A stretch of 37,472 nucleotides of DNA from Bryobacterales bacterium (lineage in GTDB: Bacteria > Acidobacteriota > Terriglobia > Bryobacterales > Bryobacteraceae): assembly GCA_003167275.1 (NCBI GenBank), contig PMTT01000161.1, positions 1 to 37,472 on the forward strand, given 5' to 3'. The position numbers and the translations under genes were made by a program. The notes beneath the pieces were generated by a model, which was not told the origin of the DNA, searched no databases, and saw only the letters and a program-made list of their open reading frames with translations. This document shows positions 26,231-34,803 of the stretch, piece by piece (position 1 is the first letter of the stretch; every line of letters begins with the position of its first letter).

Positions 26231-26458
26231 ATGCTCAAGAAACTTACGAAGCACGGAAACAGCCTGGCGCTGGTGATCGATCGTCCGATCCTGGACCTTT
26301 TGAAGATCGATCCCGACACGCCGCTCGATGTCAGTACCGACGGCAAGCAACTGATCATCACGCCGGCGAGGCCCTCCGGCCGGAGGAAGAAGTTTGAGGC
26401 AGCTCAAGAATGGGCGCATAAGCGGTATGGAAAGGCTTTCCAGGAGTTGGCTAAATGA
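26231..26458 (+). CDS. AbrB/MazE-type antitoxin
   Basis: A 75-residue protein starting at ATG 26231 (MLKKLTKHGNSLALVI), with GGAG nine bases upstream. The track's longer ORF from 25769 runs through the DUF1592 gene and the hexamer array. The swapped-hairpin SpoVT/AbrB fold is indicated by KHGNSLALVIDRPILDLLKI, DTPLDVSTDGKQLIITPA. The C-terminal tail (RKKFEAAQEWAHKRYGKAFQELAK) is helical and basic, suitable for binding a toxin. It is followed 24 bp later by a Doc-type gene, so it is probably its antitoxin. Doc is more often paired with a Phd-fold antitoxin, but AbrB-Doc pairs are also known. Confidence 0.85.
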   Translation: MLKKLTKHGNSLALVIDRPILDLLKIDPDTPLDVSTDGKQLIITPARPSGRRKKFEAAQEWAHKRYGKAFQELAK

Positions 26459-26482
26459 GGACCGCGGACGAACCTGGAACCG

Positions 26483-26872
26483 GTGTTCCTATCGCTTGAT
26501 GAAGTCTTGGAAATCCATGAGCAGCAGATCGAGCGGTACGGCGGATCTTCGGGGCTCCGGGATACTGCCGGGCTCGAATCCGCCGTAGCCACGCCGCAGG
26601 CGACCTTCGGCGGCGAATTCCTGCATGCCTCCATTCCGGCCATGGCGGCAGCGTACCTCTTTCATCTCTGCCAGAACCACGCGTTCATCGACGGCAACAA
26701 ACGCGTGGGCGCAAATGCTGCGATCACATTCCTCCTGATGAACGACTGGGAGCCCACATTCGATGAGCAGGAGCTCGTGGACCTTGTTCTGTCGGTTGCC
26801 TCTGGAGTACTGCGCAAACCGGCGTTGATCGAGATCTTCGAGTCTCGTTCAAAGCCCCGCGAAGACGCATGA
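26483..26872 (+). CDS. Doc-type death-on-curing toxin (Fic fold)
   Basis: A 129-residue protein from GTG 26483. It has the Doc form of the Fic motif, HAFIDGNKRVGANAA, with the catalytic His at residue 66, the same number as in phage P1 Doc. The opening MFLSLDEVLEIHEQQIERYGG and SSGLRDTAGLESAVATP are typical of the family. P1 Doc phosphorylates elongation factor Tu and stops translation; the same activity is likely but inferred. No upstream in-frame ATG was found, so the GTG start with a weak GGA is accepted. It is the second gene of the AbrB-Doc pair. Confidence 0.88.
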   Translation: MFLSLDEVLEIHEQQIERYGGSSGLRDTAGLESAVATPQATFGGEFLHASIPAMAAAYLFHLCQNHAFIDGNKRVGANAAITFLLMNDWEPTFDEQELVDLVLSVASGVLRKPALIEIFESRSKPREDA

Positions 26873-26925
26873 TATGCGCTTCCACCAGGCTCTACCTTGT
26901 CACCATCGTCTGGATTGCGAGAGCA

Positions 26926-27732
26926 TCAATTCTTCCGCATGGGAGGAGGCGCGGGAGGGCATCTGAAGGATAGGATGTCAGAAAGGCCTTTTTTCCAAAG
27001 TCGCTGCCGCCTGGCGTCCCAGTCTCTGGCGATCTTCTTGTCGGTTTTGTAACCTCGCCGGTCGCCGCATTGCACTTCGGCCCGCTCGTCGTAGAGCCAA
27101 CTCAGGAAGCCCATCGGTTCGCTGTAGTCGCCTTTTTCAAGAACGCGTTTCACCAGAGTAATTCCCTCCTCCATCCTCGAGAGATCTCTGGCACGGACTG
27201 CCGGGCAGGAGGGCGAATCGATCAAGGGCCGCTTTGGATGGTGGAGGTGAGATTTGATAAGACCAAGATCGCGCCAAACCCGATCCGCATCGATAGCGGC
27301 AACCGCACATAACAGGTCGGGGTCGTTACCACGCTGAGCAAGCGCCTTGCGGTAGTAGCTTTCGGATTCATCCAGTTGGCCATTCGCATACAGCGCCCAG
27401 GCCAGGTTCTTGGAAGCCTCAGGATGGGTCCCGTCGAGTTCCAGCACCTTCTGATATGCCTGACGGGCGAGTGCGCACAAGGGACCTCCCTGGCCGCACC
27501 AAAAGTCCGCTGTGGTTCCAATTGCCAAATAGGCATCGATGAATCCTGGATCGATTGATACGGCCCGTTGAAAGTGACAAAGAGCCTCTTCAGTGCTGCC
27601 CTTTTCGTTCGCGCGCACTCCCAGCGCAAGCTCCGCCGCTGCGGACGTGCGGGCGTCTGGTTGCGCCGCGACAGAGCGAAGGCACAAGCAGAGGACCACA
27701 ATCTTGGAATGGACTGATCGTATAGGTGCCAC
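26926..27732 (-). CDS. TPR-repeat exported protein
   Basis: About 268 residues if GTG 27732 is the start (MAPIRSVHSKIVVLCLCLRSVAAQ looks like a signal peptide); the track's GTG 27798 adds 22 residues without a clear purpose. Two or three TPR-like helical pairs are visible: KGSTEEALCHFQRAVSIDPGF, LARQAYQKVLELDGTHPEA and LAWALYANGQLDESESYYRKAL. TPRs bind other proteins. The C-terminal 80 residues (CGDRRGYKTDKKIARDWDARRQRLW) are charged and not recognised. It stands alone, convergent with Doc. The start is uncertain. Confidence 0.65.
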   Translation of the reverse strand: MAPIRSVHSKIVVLCLCLRSVAAQPDARTSAAAELALGVRANEKGSTEEALCHFQRAVSIDPGFIDAYLAIGTTADFWCGQGGPLCALARQAYQKVLELDGTHPEASKNLAWALYANGQLDESESYYRKALAQRGNDPDLLCAVAAIDADRVWRDLGLIKSHLHHPKRPLIDSPSCPAVRARDLSRMEEGITLVKRVLEKGDYSEPMGFLSWLYDERAEVQCGDRRGYKTDKKIARDWDARRQRLWKKGLSDILSFRCPPAPPPMRKN

Positions 27733-28045
27733 ATCCTTTTGACTCTGTTTGACCAAACGAAGTTCCGCGCGGCGGCTGGAGTCGCAGCACAGGGGCACAG
27801 GGCTCGGGACCTTGATTCATCAGTGACGAGGGGGGGCCGTCCTGTATGACGATGCCACGCCGGCCTTTCATGGCGAGTCTGGCAGGCCCGCTTTGGCCAG
27901 TCACAGACTTTCGAACTTTATTTTGGACCCGTCATCCCCCGCAATATCATTCAGATACAGACATCCACCCCCCGCACTCACCCCTGGGACCCCCACCCCC
28001 TCACTGCTACCTTGGAATTAGCGCAGTCCCGCGCCAGTGAATCCT
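27733..28045. other. Intergenic stretch without a supported gene
   Basis: About 310 bp between divergent genes. It contains a G-run (GGGGGGG near 27832) and a C-rich tract (about 27966-28003). Short ORFs here do not look like proteins. No promoter was convincing. Confidence 0.5.
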
Positions 28046-29011
28046 ATGTCTCAGATGTTTACCGAAGAGCAAATGCACGCCGACTACCTCCAGTATGTGA
28101 ATTCTCGGCCGCGCCCCGTCCCGAGCAGGACCGTGTCGTCGATACACGGCTTCAAATCCGGCTTCGATGCCGAAGAACAGTTCGTCTACGGCGAGGACCG
28201 CCTCGATTTCTTCCTCCTGCAAAAGGAGTACTTCGACCGCTTCCAGCCAGCCTCTCCCGAAGAGCGTTTCCAGGTCGACAACCTCATCCGCAGCGAATGG
28301 AGCCTGCGCCGCCTCTTCCGCGCCGAGACCCATCTCTGGGAGTACCACTCCACGCTCTCCAACCGCTCCAACGGCGTTCCCCTGGGCGAAGGCTTCCATC
28401 GCGCCAGTGAGGTCTTCATGCGAATGCAGCGCCGCATCGGCGCCTCCGAGCGAGCTTACGAGAAGGCCTATGGCGAACTCGGCCGCCTCCAGGGCATGCG
28501 GACATCCGCCTCCAACCCGGCCCTCAACTTCGCCGGCCTCCAGCCGCAACTGAATCTGCAACCATGCGCTCCGCAGCCGCTCCCATTCGAGCCGCAAGCG
28601 AAACCCGCAGCGCCACAACCCGCGGCGCAACCACTCCAACCCGATCCGCTACCACCGCAGCCTCCACAACCCGAAGCGCAACCTGCACAAACCCATATCG
28701 CCGCTGCCCCATTGGAACCGCCGGCCACGGTCCCTGCCCGCGCTGTAGGGTATGCTTTAGCTTGCCCAGCCACAATCAAAATTCCCGCTGCCGCAGCCGC
28801 TTCCGCCTCCGCCTCTGGAGCCCATACCACCTCGGCAGCCCCGGTGAATCAGCCCGGAACCGCCGCCGCAAACCCGACCGTCCCGCCATATAGCACGCGC
28901 TTCAGCCCTCCGCGTCCTCCGCGCGACGCTGATCCGGTCGCGCCGGGTGTCACCGCAAGCCTTCCGTTGATTGGGAACCACAGTTCCCCAACTCCAAACG
29001 CCTTAGGGTAG
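28046..29011 (+). CDS. Unrecognised protein: conserved-looking N-terminal domain with Pro/Ala-rich tail
   Basis: About 321 residues from ATG 28046 (the track's GTG 28037 adds three). The first ~150 residues are well structured, charged and probably helical (GEDRLDFFLLQKEYFDRF, FQVDNLIRSEWSLRRLFRAE, RMQRRIGASERAYEKAYGEL). The rest is a low-complexity Pro/Ala/Gln tail without signal peptide or membrane segment. I do not recognise the family; the N-terminal pattern resembles hypothetical proteins found in several copies in acidobacterial genomes, but that is memory only. One arm of the 25-bp repeat is translated in the tail as VGYALACPA. It ends just before the amidohydrolase gene. Confidence 0.55.
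   Translation: MSQMFTEEQMHADYLQYVNSRPRPVPSRTVSSIHGFKSGFDAEEQFVYGEDRLDFFLLQKEYFDRFQPASPEERFQVDNLIRSEWSLRRLFRAETHLWEYHSTLSNRSNGVPLGEGFHRASEVFMRMQRRIGASERAYEKAYGELGRLQGMRTSASNPALNFAGLQPQLNLQPCAPQPLPFEPQAKPAAPQPAAQPLQPDPLPPQPPQPEAQPAQTHIAAAPLEPPATVPARAVGYALACPATIKIPAAAAASASASGAHTTSAAPVNQPGTAAANPTVPPYSTRFSPPRPPRDADPVAPGVTASLPLIGNHSSPTPNALG
28745..28769 (+). repeat. Solo arm of the 25-bp repeat, inside a coding region
   Basis: Begins GTAGGGTATGCTTTAGCTTG and is identical over 25 bp to the left arm at 18209-18233, 10.5 kb away. No second arm was found nearby. It is read in frame as VGYALACPA within the low-complexity tail of the 28046 gene product. Confidence 0.9.
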
Positions 29012-29084
29012 GATGCTGGACCAGGAGTCCGCCCCACCGGCAGTTCCACTGGCTATTGCGGCGGGATCGCGCCAGAATCTACGT

Positions 29085-30266
29085 ATGCGCTTCCACCAGC
29101 TTTTCCTAGCGTTACTTCCTGCACTCGCCCTAGCCCAAAGCCCCTCCGGCAAGATCGTGATCCAGACCAGCACGCTTCTCGACGGCAAGGGCGGCGTCTT
29201 GAAGAACCAGCAAATCGTCATCGAGGGCTCGCGCATTCAATCCGTGTCAGCAGGCAAAGAGAAGCCTACTTACGACCTCCGGGGCCTCACCGTGATGCCG
29301 GGGTGGATCGACACCCACGTCCACATGAACTGGCACATGGACGCCAATCACAAGTCGGTGAGCGGCGGGGATAAGCCTGAAGATGCCGCGCTCTACACCG
29401 CCGGAGACGCATGGCTCACGCTGGAAGGCGGCTTTACCACCGTGCAGAGCGTCGGGGCGGCGATCGATGGCGTGGTGCGCGATCGGATTAATCAGGGAGT
29501 CTTGCCCGGACCGCGCATTCTGACCTCCCTGCGCCAGATCAATGCCGGCAGCGGGAACCCGGAGGCGCTGCGGGCGCTCGTCCAGCGCACCAAATCCGAA
29601 GGCGCCGACGTGATCAAACTGTTCGCCACCACGGGACTCGGCGCGGGCGGGAACCAGAGCATGACGGATGAGCAGATTCAGGCTGTGTGCAGCGAAGCGA
29701 AGGCGGTTGGGCTGCGCGCGGTGGTGCACGCCATCGGCGATGCCGGCGCCAAGGCGGCGGTCCTGGCGGGTTGCACGTCGATCGAGCACGGCACTTTTCT
29801 GGAGGATTCCACGCTGGACCTGATGGCCGAGCGCGGCACTTACTTCGATCCGAACCTCCTGGTGCTGCACAACTACCTGGACAACCGCGCCAGCTACACG
29901 TTCAACGAACAGTCGCTCGCCACGTTGGAGAAGGGGATTGCACCGACCATCGACGTGCTGCGCCGCGCCCGTGCCCACAAGGTGAAGGTGGTCTTCGGCA
30001 CCGACGCGGTGGCCGGATCGCACGGACGCAACGCCGAGGAGTTCGTCTACCGCGTGAACGACGCGCACGACAAGCCAATGGACGCTCTGATCAGCGCCAC
30101 TTCGCTCTCGGCGGAGTCGCTGGGTCTGGGTAAGGAGTTTGGGACCGTGGCGCCGGGCTTCGAAGCGGACCTGGTGGCCACCCAAGGCAACCCCCTGGAA
30201 GACATCACGGCCGTGCGCCGGGTGGTCTTCGTGATGAAGGGCGGCAAAGTCTACCGGCGGCAGTAG
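29085..30266 (+). CDS. Exported metal-dependent amidohydrolase (imidazolonepropionase-like)
   Basis: About 393 residues from ATG 29085, which opens a good signal peptide (MRFHQLFLALLPALALAQS); the track's 29013 start adds an unlikely leader. The TIM-barrel metal ligands are visible in order: DTHVHMNWH (first two His), VIKLFATTG (Lys, possibly carboxylated), VVHAIGDAG and IEHGTFL (His residues), and VVFGTDAV (Asp). It ends with LGTVAPGFEADLVA-type sequence and a C-terminal beta-sandwich strand. Members hydrolyse cyclic amides, dipeptides or related bonds; an exported form may act as a peptidase or prolidase-like enzyme. The substrate is not determined. Confidence 0.88.
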   Translation: MRFHQLFLALLPALALAQSPSGKIVIQTSTLLDGKGGVLKNQQIVIEGSRIQSVSAGKEKPTYDLRGLTVMPGWIDTHVHMNWHMDANHKSVSGGDKPEDAALYTAGDAWLTLEGGFTTVQSVGAAIDGVVRDRINQGVLPGPRILTSLRQINAGSGNPEALRALVQRTKSEGADVIKLFATTGLGAGGNQSMTDEQIQAVCSEAKAVGLRAVVHAIGDAGAKAAVLAGCTSIEHGTFLEDSTLDLMAERGTYFDPNLLVLHNYLDNRASYTFNEQSLATLEKGIAPTIDVLRRARAHKVKVVFGTDAVAGSHGRNAEEFVYRVNDAHDKPMDALISATSLSAESLGLGKEFGTVAPGFEADLVATQGNPLEDITAVRRVVFVMKGGKVYRRQ

Positions 30267-30322
30267 CGTGCTGTGCGCGATCAAGTCAAGCAGACGCGGC
30301 GATTTACCTCTATGCTGAAAGG

Positions 30323-31063
30323 ATGGCGATAGGCGGACCGGTCCCAGAAGATAAGCCGGCGCACCGAAAGAGCCGGTTGGCGACGGGGCCGGAAACCAGC
30401 GAGTTTCTTCTGCACCTCAGCCACGATCTGCGGGCGTCGCTTCGCGCCATTCGCGTGAATGCTGAGATGCTCGTCAGAGAGTTGAAATCGGGCGAGACCG
30501 CCAACTGTGGACCACACCTGAACGTCATTGTGTCGGACACCGAAAGAATCGAGTCACTCGCGAACGGCCTGGCCAACTATGCCATCGCCTGTCAGATCGC
30601 CGAGGATTCTTTTGTGATCATTTCGGTGGAGACCTTGGTTCGCAAAGTGGTGGCCAGGCTGGCCCAGGAACTACGGGACAACAGCGCTGTGGTGACATAC
30701 GGGGCCTTGCCGCGGATTCGTTGCGAGCCGGACCGGATCGGACACCTTTTCGAAAATCTGATTCGCAACGCCCTGGTTCACCGCCATTCGGCGGCTCCAC
30801 GGATCCATATCGCCGCGGAGGGACAAGGCGACGGATGGCTGTTTAGCGTTCACGACAATGGCCCCGGTATCGAATCCGGATATCTGGAACGTGTTTTTGA
30901 GCCCTTCGAGCGTCTGCGCGGACAGCAAGCCGCGGGACCAGGTCTGGGCCTCGCGATTTGTTGGGAGATTGTGGCGCGGCACGGTGGCAGGATATGGGCC
31001 GAATCGGAGCCCGGACATGGCGCGACGTTCTTCTTCACGGTTCCTGGAGAGCCGCGGGCGTAA
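30323..31063 (+). CDS. Small cytoplasmic sensor histidine kinase
   Basis: A 246-residue kinase core with no sensor or membrane segment. The H-box is LLHLSHDLRASLRAI (His34), resembling the HisKA of phytochrome-type kinases. The N-box (NLIRNALVHR), G1 (VHDNGPGIESG), F-box (FEPFERL) and G2 (GPGLGLAICWEIV) of the HATPase follow. The short N-terminus means that input must come from a partner protein or that the gene is truncated. No response regulator is adjacent; the nearest receiver gene (32064) is in another operon on the other strand. The start is ATG 30323, with AAAGG immediately before it. Confidence 0.85.
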   Translation: MAIGGPVPEDKPAHRKSRLATGPETSEFLLHLSHDLRASLRAIRVNAEMLVRELKSGETANCGPHLNVIVSDTERIESLANGLANYAIACQIAEDSFVIISVETLVRKVVARLAQELRDNSAVVTYGALPRIRCEPDRIGHLFENLIRNALVHRHSAAPRIHIAAEGQGDGWLFSVHDNGPGIESGYLERVFEPFERLRGQQAAGPGLGLAICWEIVARHGGRIWAESEPGHGATFFFTVPGEPRA

Positions 31064-31100
31064 CACTTTTCCCGGTGCTGTGTGCAATCCTCCGCTTCAT

Positions 31101-31130
31101 TTGACACGGCACAGGTTCGGCGCATACAAT
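31101..31130 (+). promoter_or_regulatory. Promoter of the TacAT-type operon
   Basis: TTGACA (31101-31106) and TACAAT (31125-31130) are 18 bp apart and 28 bp before the antitoxin ATG, close to the ideal sigma-70 consensus. Confidence 0.7.
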
Positions 31131-31158
31131 GTGAGTACGTGCAGGATTAAGGATTCCT

Positions 31159-31449
31159 ATGGCGCACATGATTCCCCAAGAACCGCGGACTAAGCGGATC
31201 AACCTCCGGGCAACGCCTTACCAGGAGAGATTGATTCGCGCCGGAGCCGTGCGGCGAGGCGAGAATCTGTCGGATTTCATTCTGGAAAGCGCCTGCACGA
31301 GAGCAGAGGAAGCAATCTCCGATCAAGTGCATTTCATCGCATCGGAGGCACAGTGGAAAGCCTTCACGAAGGCCCTCGATGCACCTCCGCGCGTCCTGCC
31401 TAAATTGAAGCGCCTTCTCTCGAAGCCCTCGCTTGCCGAAAGCCGGTGA
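31159..31449 (+). CDS. DUF1778 antitoxin (TacA-like, ribbon-helix-helix)
   Basis: A 96-residue protein starting at ATG 31159, with AAGGA six bases upstream. TKRINLRATPYQERLIRAGAVRRGENLSDFILESA is the ribbon-helix-helix domain of DUF1778. The C-terminal part (VHFIASEAQWKAFTKALDAPP) is the usual toxin-neutralising peptide of TacA antitoxins. It overlaps the acetyltransferase toxin gene by TGATG. It should repress its own promoter together with the toxin. Confidence 0.92.
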   Translation: MAHMIPQEPRTKRINLRATPYQERLIRAGAVRRGENLSDFILESACTRAEEAISDQVHFIASEAQWKAFTKALDAPPRVLPKLKRLLSKPSLAESR

Positions 31450-31967
31450 TGGTTTTCGAGTTCGTCATCGAAAAGCTCGGGGCCGTCCACGATGCGAGGG
31501 AGTTCGACTGCGGCCTCGAGTCCATGACGACGTGGATCAAGCGCTACGCGCTCGCAAGCAAACAAAGCGACATCACGCAAACCTACGTACTCCATCGGCA
31601 ACAAGACAACCAAATCATCGGCTATTACGCCCTTTCAGCAGGAGATGTGAATCGGGAAGCGGCTCCCGAACGGATTGCGAAGGGAATGCCCAATTACCCC
31701 ATTGGCGTGATCGTGCTTACGCGGCTGGCAATCGATACCCGCTTTCATGGCCGGGGGCTTGCGGCAACGCTGCTACTGGATGCATTTACCCGCGTGGAGC
31801 GGGCCGCCAATATCGTAGGCGTCCGCGCCTTGTTCGTCCACGCTATCAATGATAGGGCGCGCGAGTTCTACTTGCACCAAGGCTTTACTCCATCACCGAT
31901 AGAGCCTCTGCACCTGATGCTTGCGATGAAGGATATACGAGCCACATTGAAGGCGCAGAAGACTTAA
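31449..31967 (+). CDS. GNAT acetyltransferase toxin (TacT-like)
   Basis: About 172 residues from ATG 31449 (the track's GTG 31446 adds one residue). It is a GNAT fold with the acetyl-CoA loop RLAIDTRFHGRGLAATLLLDA (R/Q-x-x-G-x-G/A). LGAVHDAREFDCGLESMTTWI at the N-terminus and AREFYLHQGFTP, containing the catalytic Tyr, at the C-terminus are typical of TacT. These toxins acetylate the amino group of aminoacyl-tRNA and block translation; the preferred tRNA is unknown. Gene order and a one-base overlap with DUF1778 make the pairing secure. Confidence 0.92.
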   Translation: MVFEFVIEKLGAVHDAREFDCGLESMTTWIKRYALASKQSDITQTYVLHRQQDNQIIGYYALSAGDVNREAAPERIAKGMPNYPIGVIVLTRLAIDTRFHGRGLAATLLLDAFTRVERAANIVGVRALFVHAINDRAREFYLHQGFTPSPIEPLHLMLAMKDIRATLKAQKT

Positions 31968-31971
31968 ATGT

Positions 31972-31987
31972 CCCGCTCCGCAGCGGG
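31972..31987. repeat. Small hairpin after the toxin gene
   Basis: CCCGCT-CCGC-AGCGGG forms a 6-bp stem directly after the TacT-like stop. No T-run follows on the plus strand, so a terminator function is only possible. Confidence 0.4.
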
Positions 31988-31999
31988 CATGATCTTGAG

Positions 32000-32060
32000 T
32001 GGTCAGCTATCAGCCCTCTGAGGCGGATACCACAAGAGTCGAAGGCTGACTGCTGAGCCA
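32000..32060. repeat. Imperfect inverted repeat between convergent genes
   Basis: TGGTCAGCTATCAGCC (32000-32015) pairs with GGCTGACTGCTGAGCCA (32044-32060) with about two differences. It fills most of the space between the TacT-like and receiver gene ends and is another likely dispersed palindromic element. Confidence 0.6.
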
Positions 32061-32063
32061 TCA

Positions 32064-32510
32064 TCATGCGCCCGCTAGTCCAGTCTCCACCAGCAGTTCC
32101 TTGAGCATGAAGCCGATCCTCAGGAACTCGTCAAAATCGGGTGGCTTGATGATGTAGCGGCCGATCCCGTACTGCTCGACCCGGGCCCGCTCTCGTGGCG
32201 ACCCGGAGGACGTTACAATCGCGACCGGCACTTGAGAAAATGCCCCGGTGGCGCGCATCGCCTGCAGTACTTCGACGCCATCGTTCTTCGGTAGGTTCAA
32301 GTCCAGCACGGCGAGATCGGGCGCGGAGGCGCCGGCATTCGTTTCCAGCCTGCTCAGGAAGGAAAGCGCTTCGGCTCCGTCCTCCAGCACGATCAGATCG
32401 CAATCGAGCTGCGCACTGGTGAGCGCTCGGCGCAACAGTTCCACGTCGGCTGCATTGTCTTCGATCAGCAGGATGCGCACTTTGCGGACGCCTGGTCGCT
32501 CATCAGTCAT
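32064..32510 (-). CDS. Stand-alone response regulator receiver (Rcp1-like)
   Basis: A 148-residue single receiver domain with no output domain. The acidic pair is in ILLIEDNAADVELL (Glu17, Asp18), the phospho-acceptor is Asp70 in LAVLDLNLPKNDG, the switch Thr is in VAIVTSSGS, and the conserved Lys in YIIKPPDF. The NLPKNDG form is typical of Rcp1-type regulators paired with phytochrome-like kinases. It overlaps the 3' end of the kinase gene 32503-34803 and is surely its partner. With no DNA-binding domain, it should act by protein contact or as a phosphate shuttle. Confidence 0.92.
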   Translation of the reverse strand: MTDERPGVRKVRILLIEDNAADVELLRRALTSAQLDCDLIVLEDGAEALSFLSRLETNAGASAPDLAVLDLNLPKNDGVEVLQAMRATGAFSQVPVAIVTSSGSPRERARVEQYGIGRYIIKPPDFDEFLRIGFMLKELLVETGLAGA

Positions 32511-34803
32511 CGGTTTCCCCTTTGAAATGGGCTTGCTCGCCCGGCAGTGTGAAGAAGAAGGTGGCGCCGCGGCCCACCTCTGACTCGACCCAGATACGGC
32601 CGTGATATCGTTCGACTACGCGCTGGCAGATCGCCAGGCCGATTCCCGTCCCGGGAATCTTCTTGCCATGCAGGCGCTTGAAGATGCCGAATATTTTGGC
32701 GTGATATTGCGGATCGATTCCCATGCCATTGTCGGCCACGCGAAACCGAAACTGGCCGCCCTCCGCCTGGCAGGAGATACGGACTCGCGGTAGGCTATCG
32801 CCTCGATACTTGATCGCGTTGCCGATCAGGTTCTGAAAGAGCTGGACAAAATGGCCGCTGTAGCCCGAAATCACGGGCAGGTCGTCAGCGGCGATCTCCG
32901 CTCCGGTCTCCTCGGCCGAAACTTTGAGATTCTGCCGGACGCTGGCGAGCACGAGATTGAGATCGACTCTCTCAATGGGTTCGTCTGGCTCGCCTCCGAC
33001 TTCGCTGTATGCCAACAGGTCGGCAAGCAGGCTCCGCATCCGCATGGCCGCGTCCACGATCGTGCCAACGAACATTTTCATGTCGCCATCGGGCGGGGCG
33101 GGCATCGCCCGGACCAGAAGCTGGACGTAAGTGGTGATCATGCGTAACGGCTCCTGAAGGTCGTGGCTGGCGGCGAAGGCGAAGCCGGCGAGGTCTTCGT
33201 TGGAGCGCGCCAGGCGTTCGTTCGACTTTCGGAGGTCGGCATTGATGCGGACCACCTCGGCCTCCGCGTTCTTGAGAGCGGTCAGGTCGGCGACGTCGGC
33301 CACCCAACCACTGACTGCGCCGTTGGGGTCGTAGGTGGGGACGTACACGGCACGAATCCATCGTGGACCGATCGAAGCGAAGTTGACCTGCTCCTCGTAT
33401 TCCACCCGTTCACCGGCGAGGACCCGCTCGACGTGGGGCTTGATGGCGGCCAGCGCCTGGAGCCCGATGACATCCTCAATCGACCGGCCGGCGAAAGCTT
33501 GCGGGGTGGTCCCCAGCCACTCCGCGTAGCGGCGGCTGACCCAAATGTATTTCAGGTCCCGGCTGCAGTGCGTGACAGCGGGCGCCATGGTATCGGTGAC
33601 CAATTGCAGTTGCTCCCGCGCCGAGCGCAATTCCTGTTCCGCGAGCCGCCGTTCGGTAATATCGCGGAAGATGAGCACCACCCCAACCAGATTGCCGCGG
33701 TGGTCGCGGATGGGAGCGGCGCTGTCATCGATGGGAACCTCGGCGCCATCGCGGGCGACCAGCGCGGTGTGGTTCGCGAGACCGACGACCGTACCTTCGC
33801 GCAAGGCGCGCGTGACGGGGTTCTCCACCGGAAGGCGGGTCTGCTCGTTCACCAGGTGCAGGACCTCATCCACCGGGCGGCCCGCGATTTCACTCTCGGC
33901 ACAACGCATCAATTGGCAGGCCATCGGGTTCGCGAATACGACTTTTCCTACCGCATCGGTGGAGATCACCCCCTCGCCGATGCTGGCGAGAGTGGTTCTC
34001 AGCAAGTCGCGGGCGGACTGCGCCTCCGTGAGGGCGTTTTCGCGGGCCACCAGCGCCTGCCGGAGTTCCTGGTCGCGGAATTGAATCCCGGCCAGCATCG
34101 AGTTGAAGGCGTCCACCAGAACGCCCAATTCATCCCGCGACAGCTTTTGCGCGCGGATGCTATAGTCTCGCGTTTCGGAGACGGTCGCGGTGGTGCGCGC
34201 GAGCTCGGAAATCGGAGTGGCGATCAATTCCCGAAGATTCGACGAAAGCAGAAACGCCACGAAGCAGGAGGCCAGCAGAATCCCCAGGACGGTAGCGCCG
34301 TGGATCCTCATGCGCTCGTTGAGCTCGTCCAGATCGTACAGCAGCACGAATGTCCCAATCGGCCGGCGGGCCAGAACGATGGCTCGGGAGACGGTGATGT
34401 CGTGGGCGTTGAAGTGCACGCCGTCCGCATCTCCCGGCGGTGGGCAGTGGGCATCCACGTCCGGGCGCGAGTATTGGGCGAACGTCTGCCCGTCGGGTCG
34501 ATACACGCAAGCGGTGACGACGTGCGCCCGCGCCCGCAAGGCGGTGAGGGTTTGCAGGGCGGACTCCGGATCCTCGAACAGGAGGGCCGCCGTGGTGTTG
34601 TCCGTTGTAATCTGAGCGAGCGCGGTGAGGTCGCGTTCCAGGTGCTGGCGATAGAGGATCGAGTCGGAAGCCACCAGGGCGAGGCCTGAGGTGGCGAGCG
34701 AGGCGGCAGTGACCGACATGATGATCACCATCAGCTTGCGTTTGATGGGCATGTCCGCGAAGGCTCGCGGATGGGGCGGCTCTTGAGACGAGCTATTTTT
34801 CAA
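32503..34803 (-). CDS. Membrane sensor histidine kinase: CHASE8-HAMP-PAS-PAS-HisKA-HATPase
   Basis: A 766-residue kinase. The order is a membrane segment (~25-48), a periplasmic CHASE8-type domain (ITTDNTTAALLFEDPESALQTL..ACVYRPDG, ~50-165), a second membrane segment (~170-188), and HAMP (ATPISELARTTATVSE). Two PAS domains (~275-390 and ~400-520), HisKA with FAFAASHDLQEPLRMI (His547) and an HATPase (NLIGNAIKYRG, DNGMGID, GTGIGLAIC) follow. CHASE8 is also the periplasmic domain of the YfiN/DgcN cyclase, which YfiR controls; here a YfiR-like gene lies just upstream and overlaps by 11 bp. The start is TTG 34803 with GAGG upstream; ATG 34752 is the alternative. The receiver gene overlaps its 3' end. 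Confidence 0.9.
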   Translation of the reverse strand: MKNSSSQEPPHPRAFADMPIKRKLMVIIMSVTAASLATSGLALVASDSILYRQHLERDLTALAQITTDNTTAALLFEDPESALQTLTALRARAHVVTACVYRPDGQTFAQYSRPDVDAHCPPPGDADGVHFNAHDITVSRAIVLARRPIGTFVLLYDLDELNERMRIHGATVLGILLASCFVAFLLSSNLRELIATPISELARTTATVSETRDYSIRAQKLSRDELGVLVDAFNSMLAGIQFRDQELRQALVARENALTEAQSARDLLRTTLASIGEGVISTDAVGKVVFANPMACQLMRCAESEIAGRPVDEVLHLVNEQTRLPVENPVTRALREGTVVGLANHTALVARDGAEVPIDDSAAPIRDHRGNLVGVVLIFRDITERRLAEQELRSAREQLQLVTDTMAPAVTHCSRDLKYIWVSRRYAEWLGTTPQAFAGRSIEDVIGLQALAAIKPHVERVLAGERVEYEEQVNFASIGPRWIRAVYVPTYDPNGAVSGWVADVADLTALKNAEAEVVRINADLRKSNERLARSNEDLAGFAFAASHDLQEPLRMITTYVQLLVRAMPAPPDGDMKMFVGTIVDAAMRMRSLLADLLAYSEVGGEPDEPIERVDLNLVLASVRQNLKVSAEETGAEIAADDLPVISGYSGHFVQLFQNLIGNAIKYRGDSLPRVRISCQAEGGQFRFRVADNGMGIDPQYHAKIFGIFKRLHGKKIPGTGIGLAICQRVVERYHGRIWVESEVGRGATFFFTLPGEQAHFKGETDD

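Noticed and set aside
27846-28040. 64-aa ORF in the gap before the unrecognised gene
   Set aside because: Composition is driven by C-rich tracts; there is no ribosome site and no motif.
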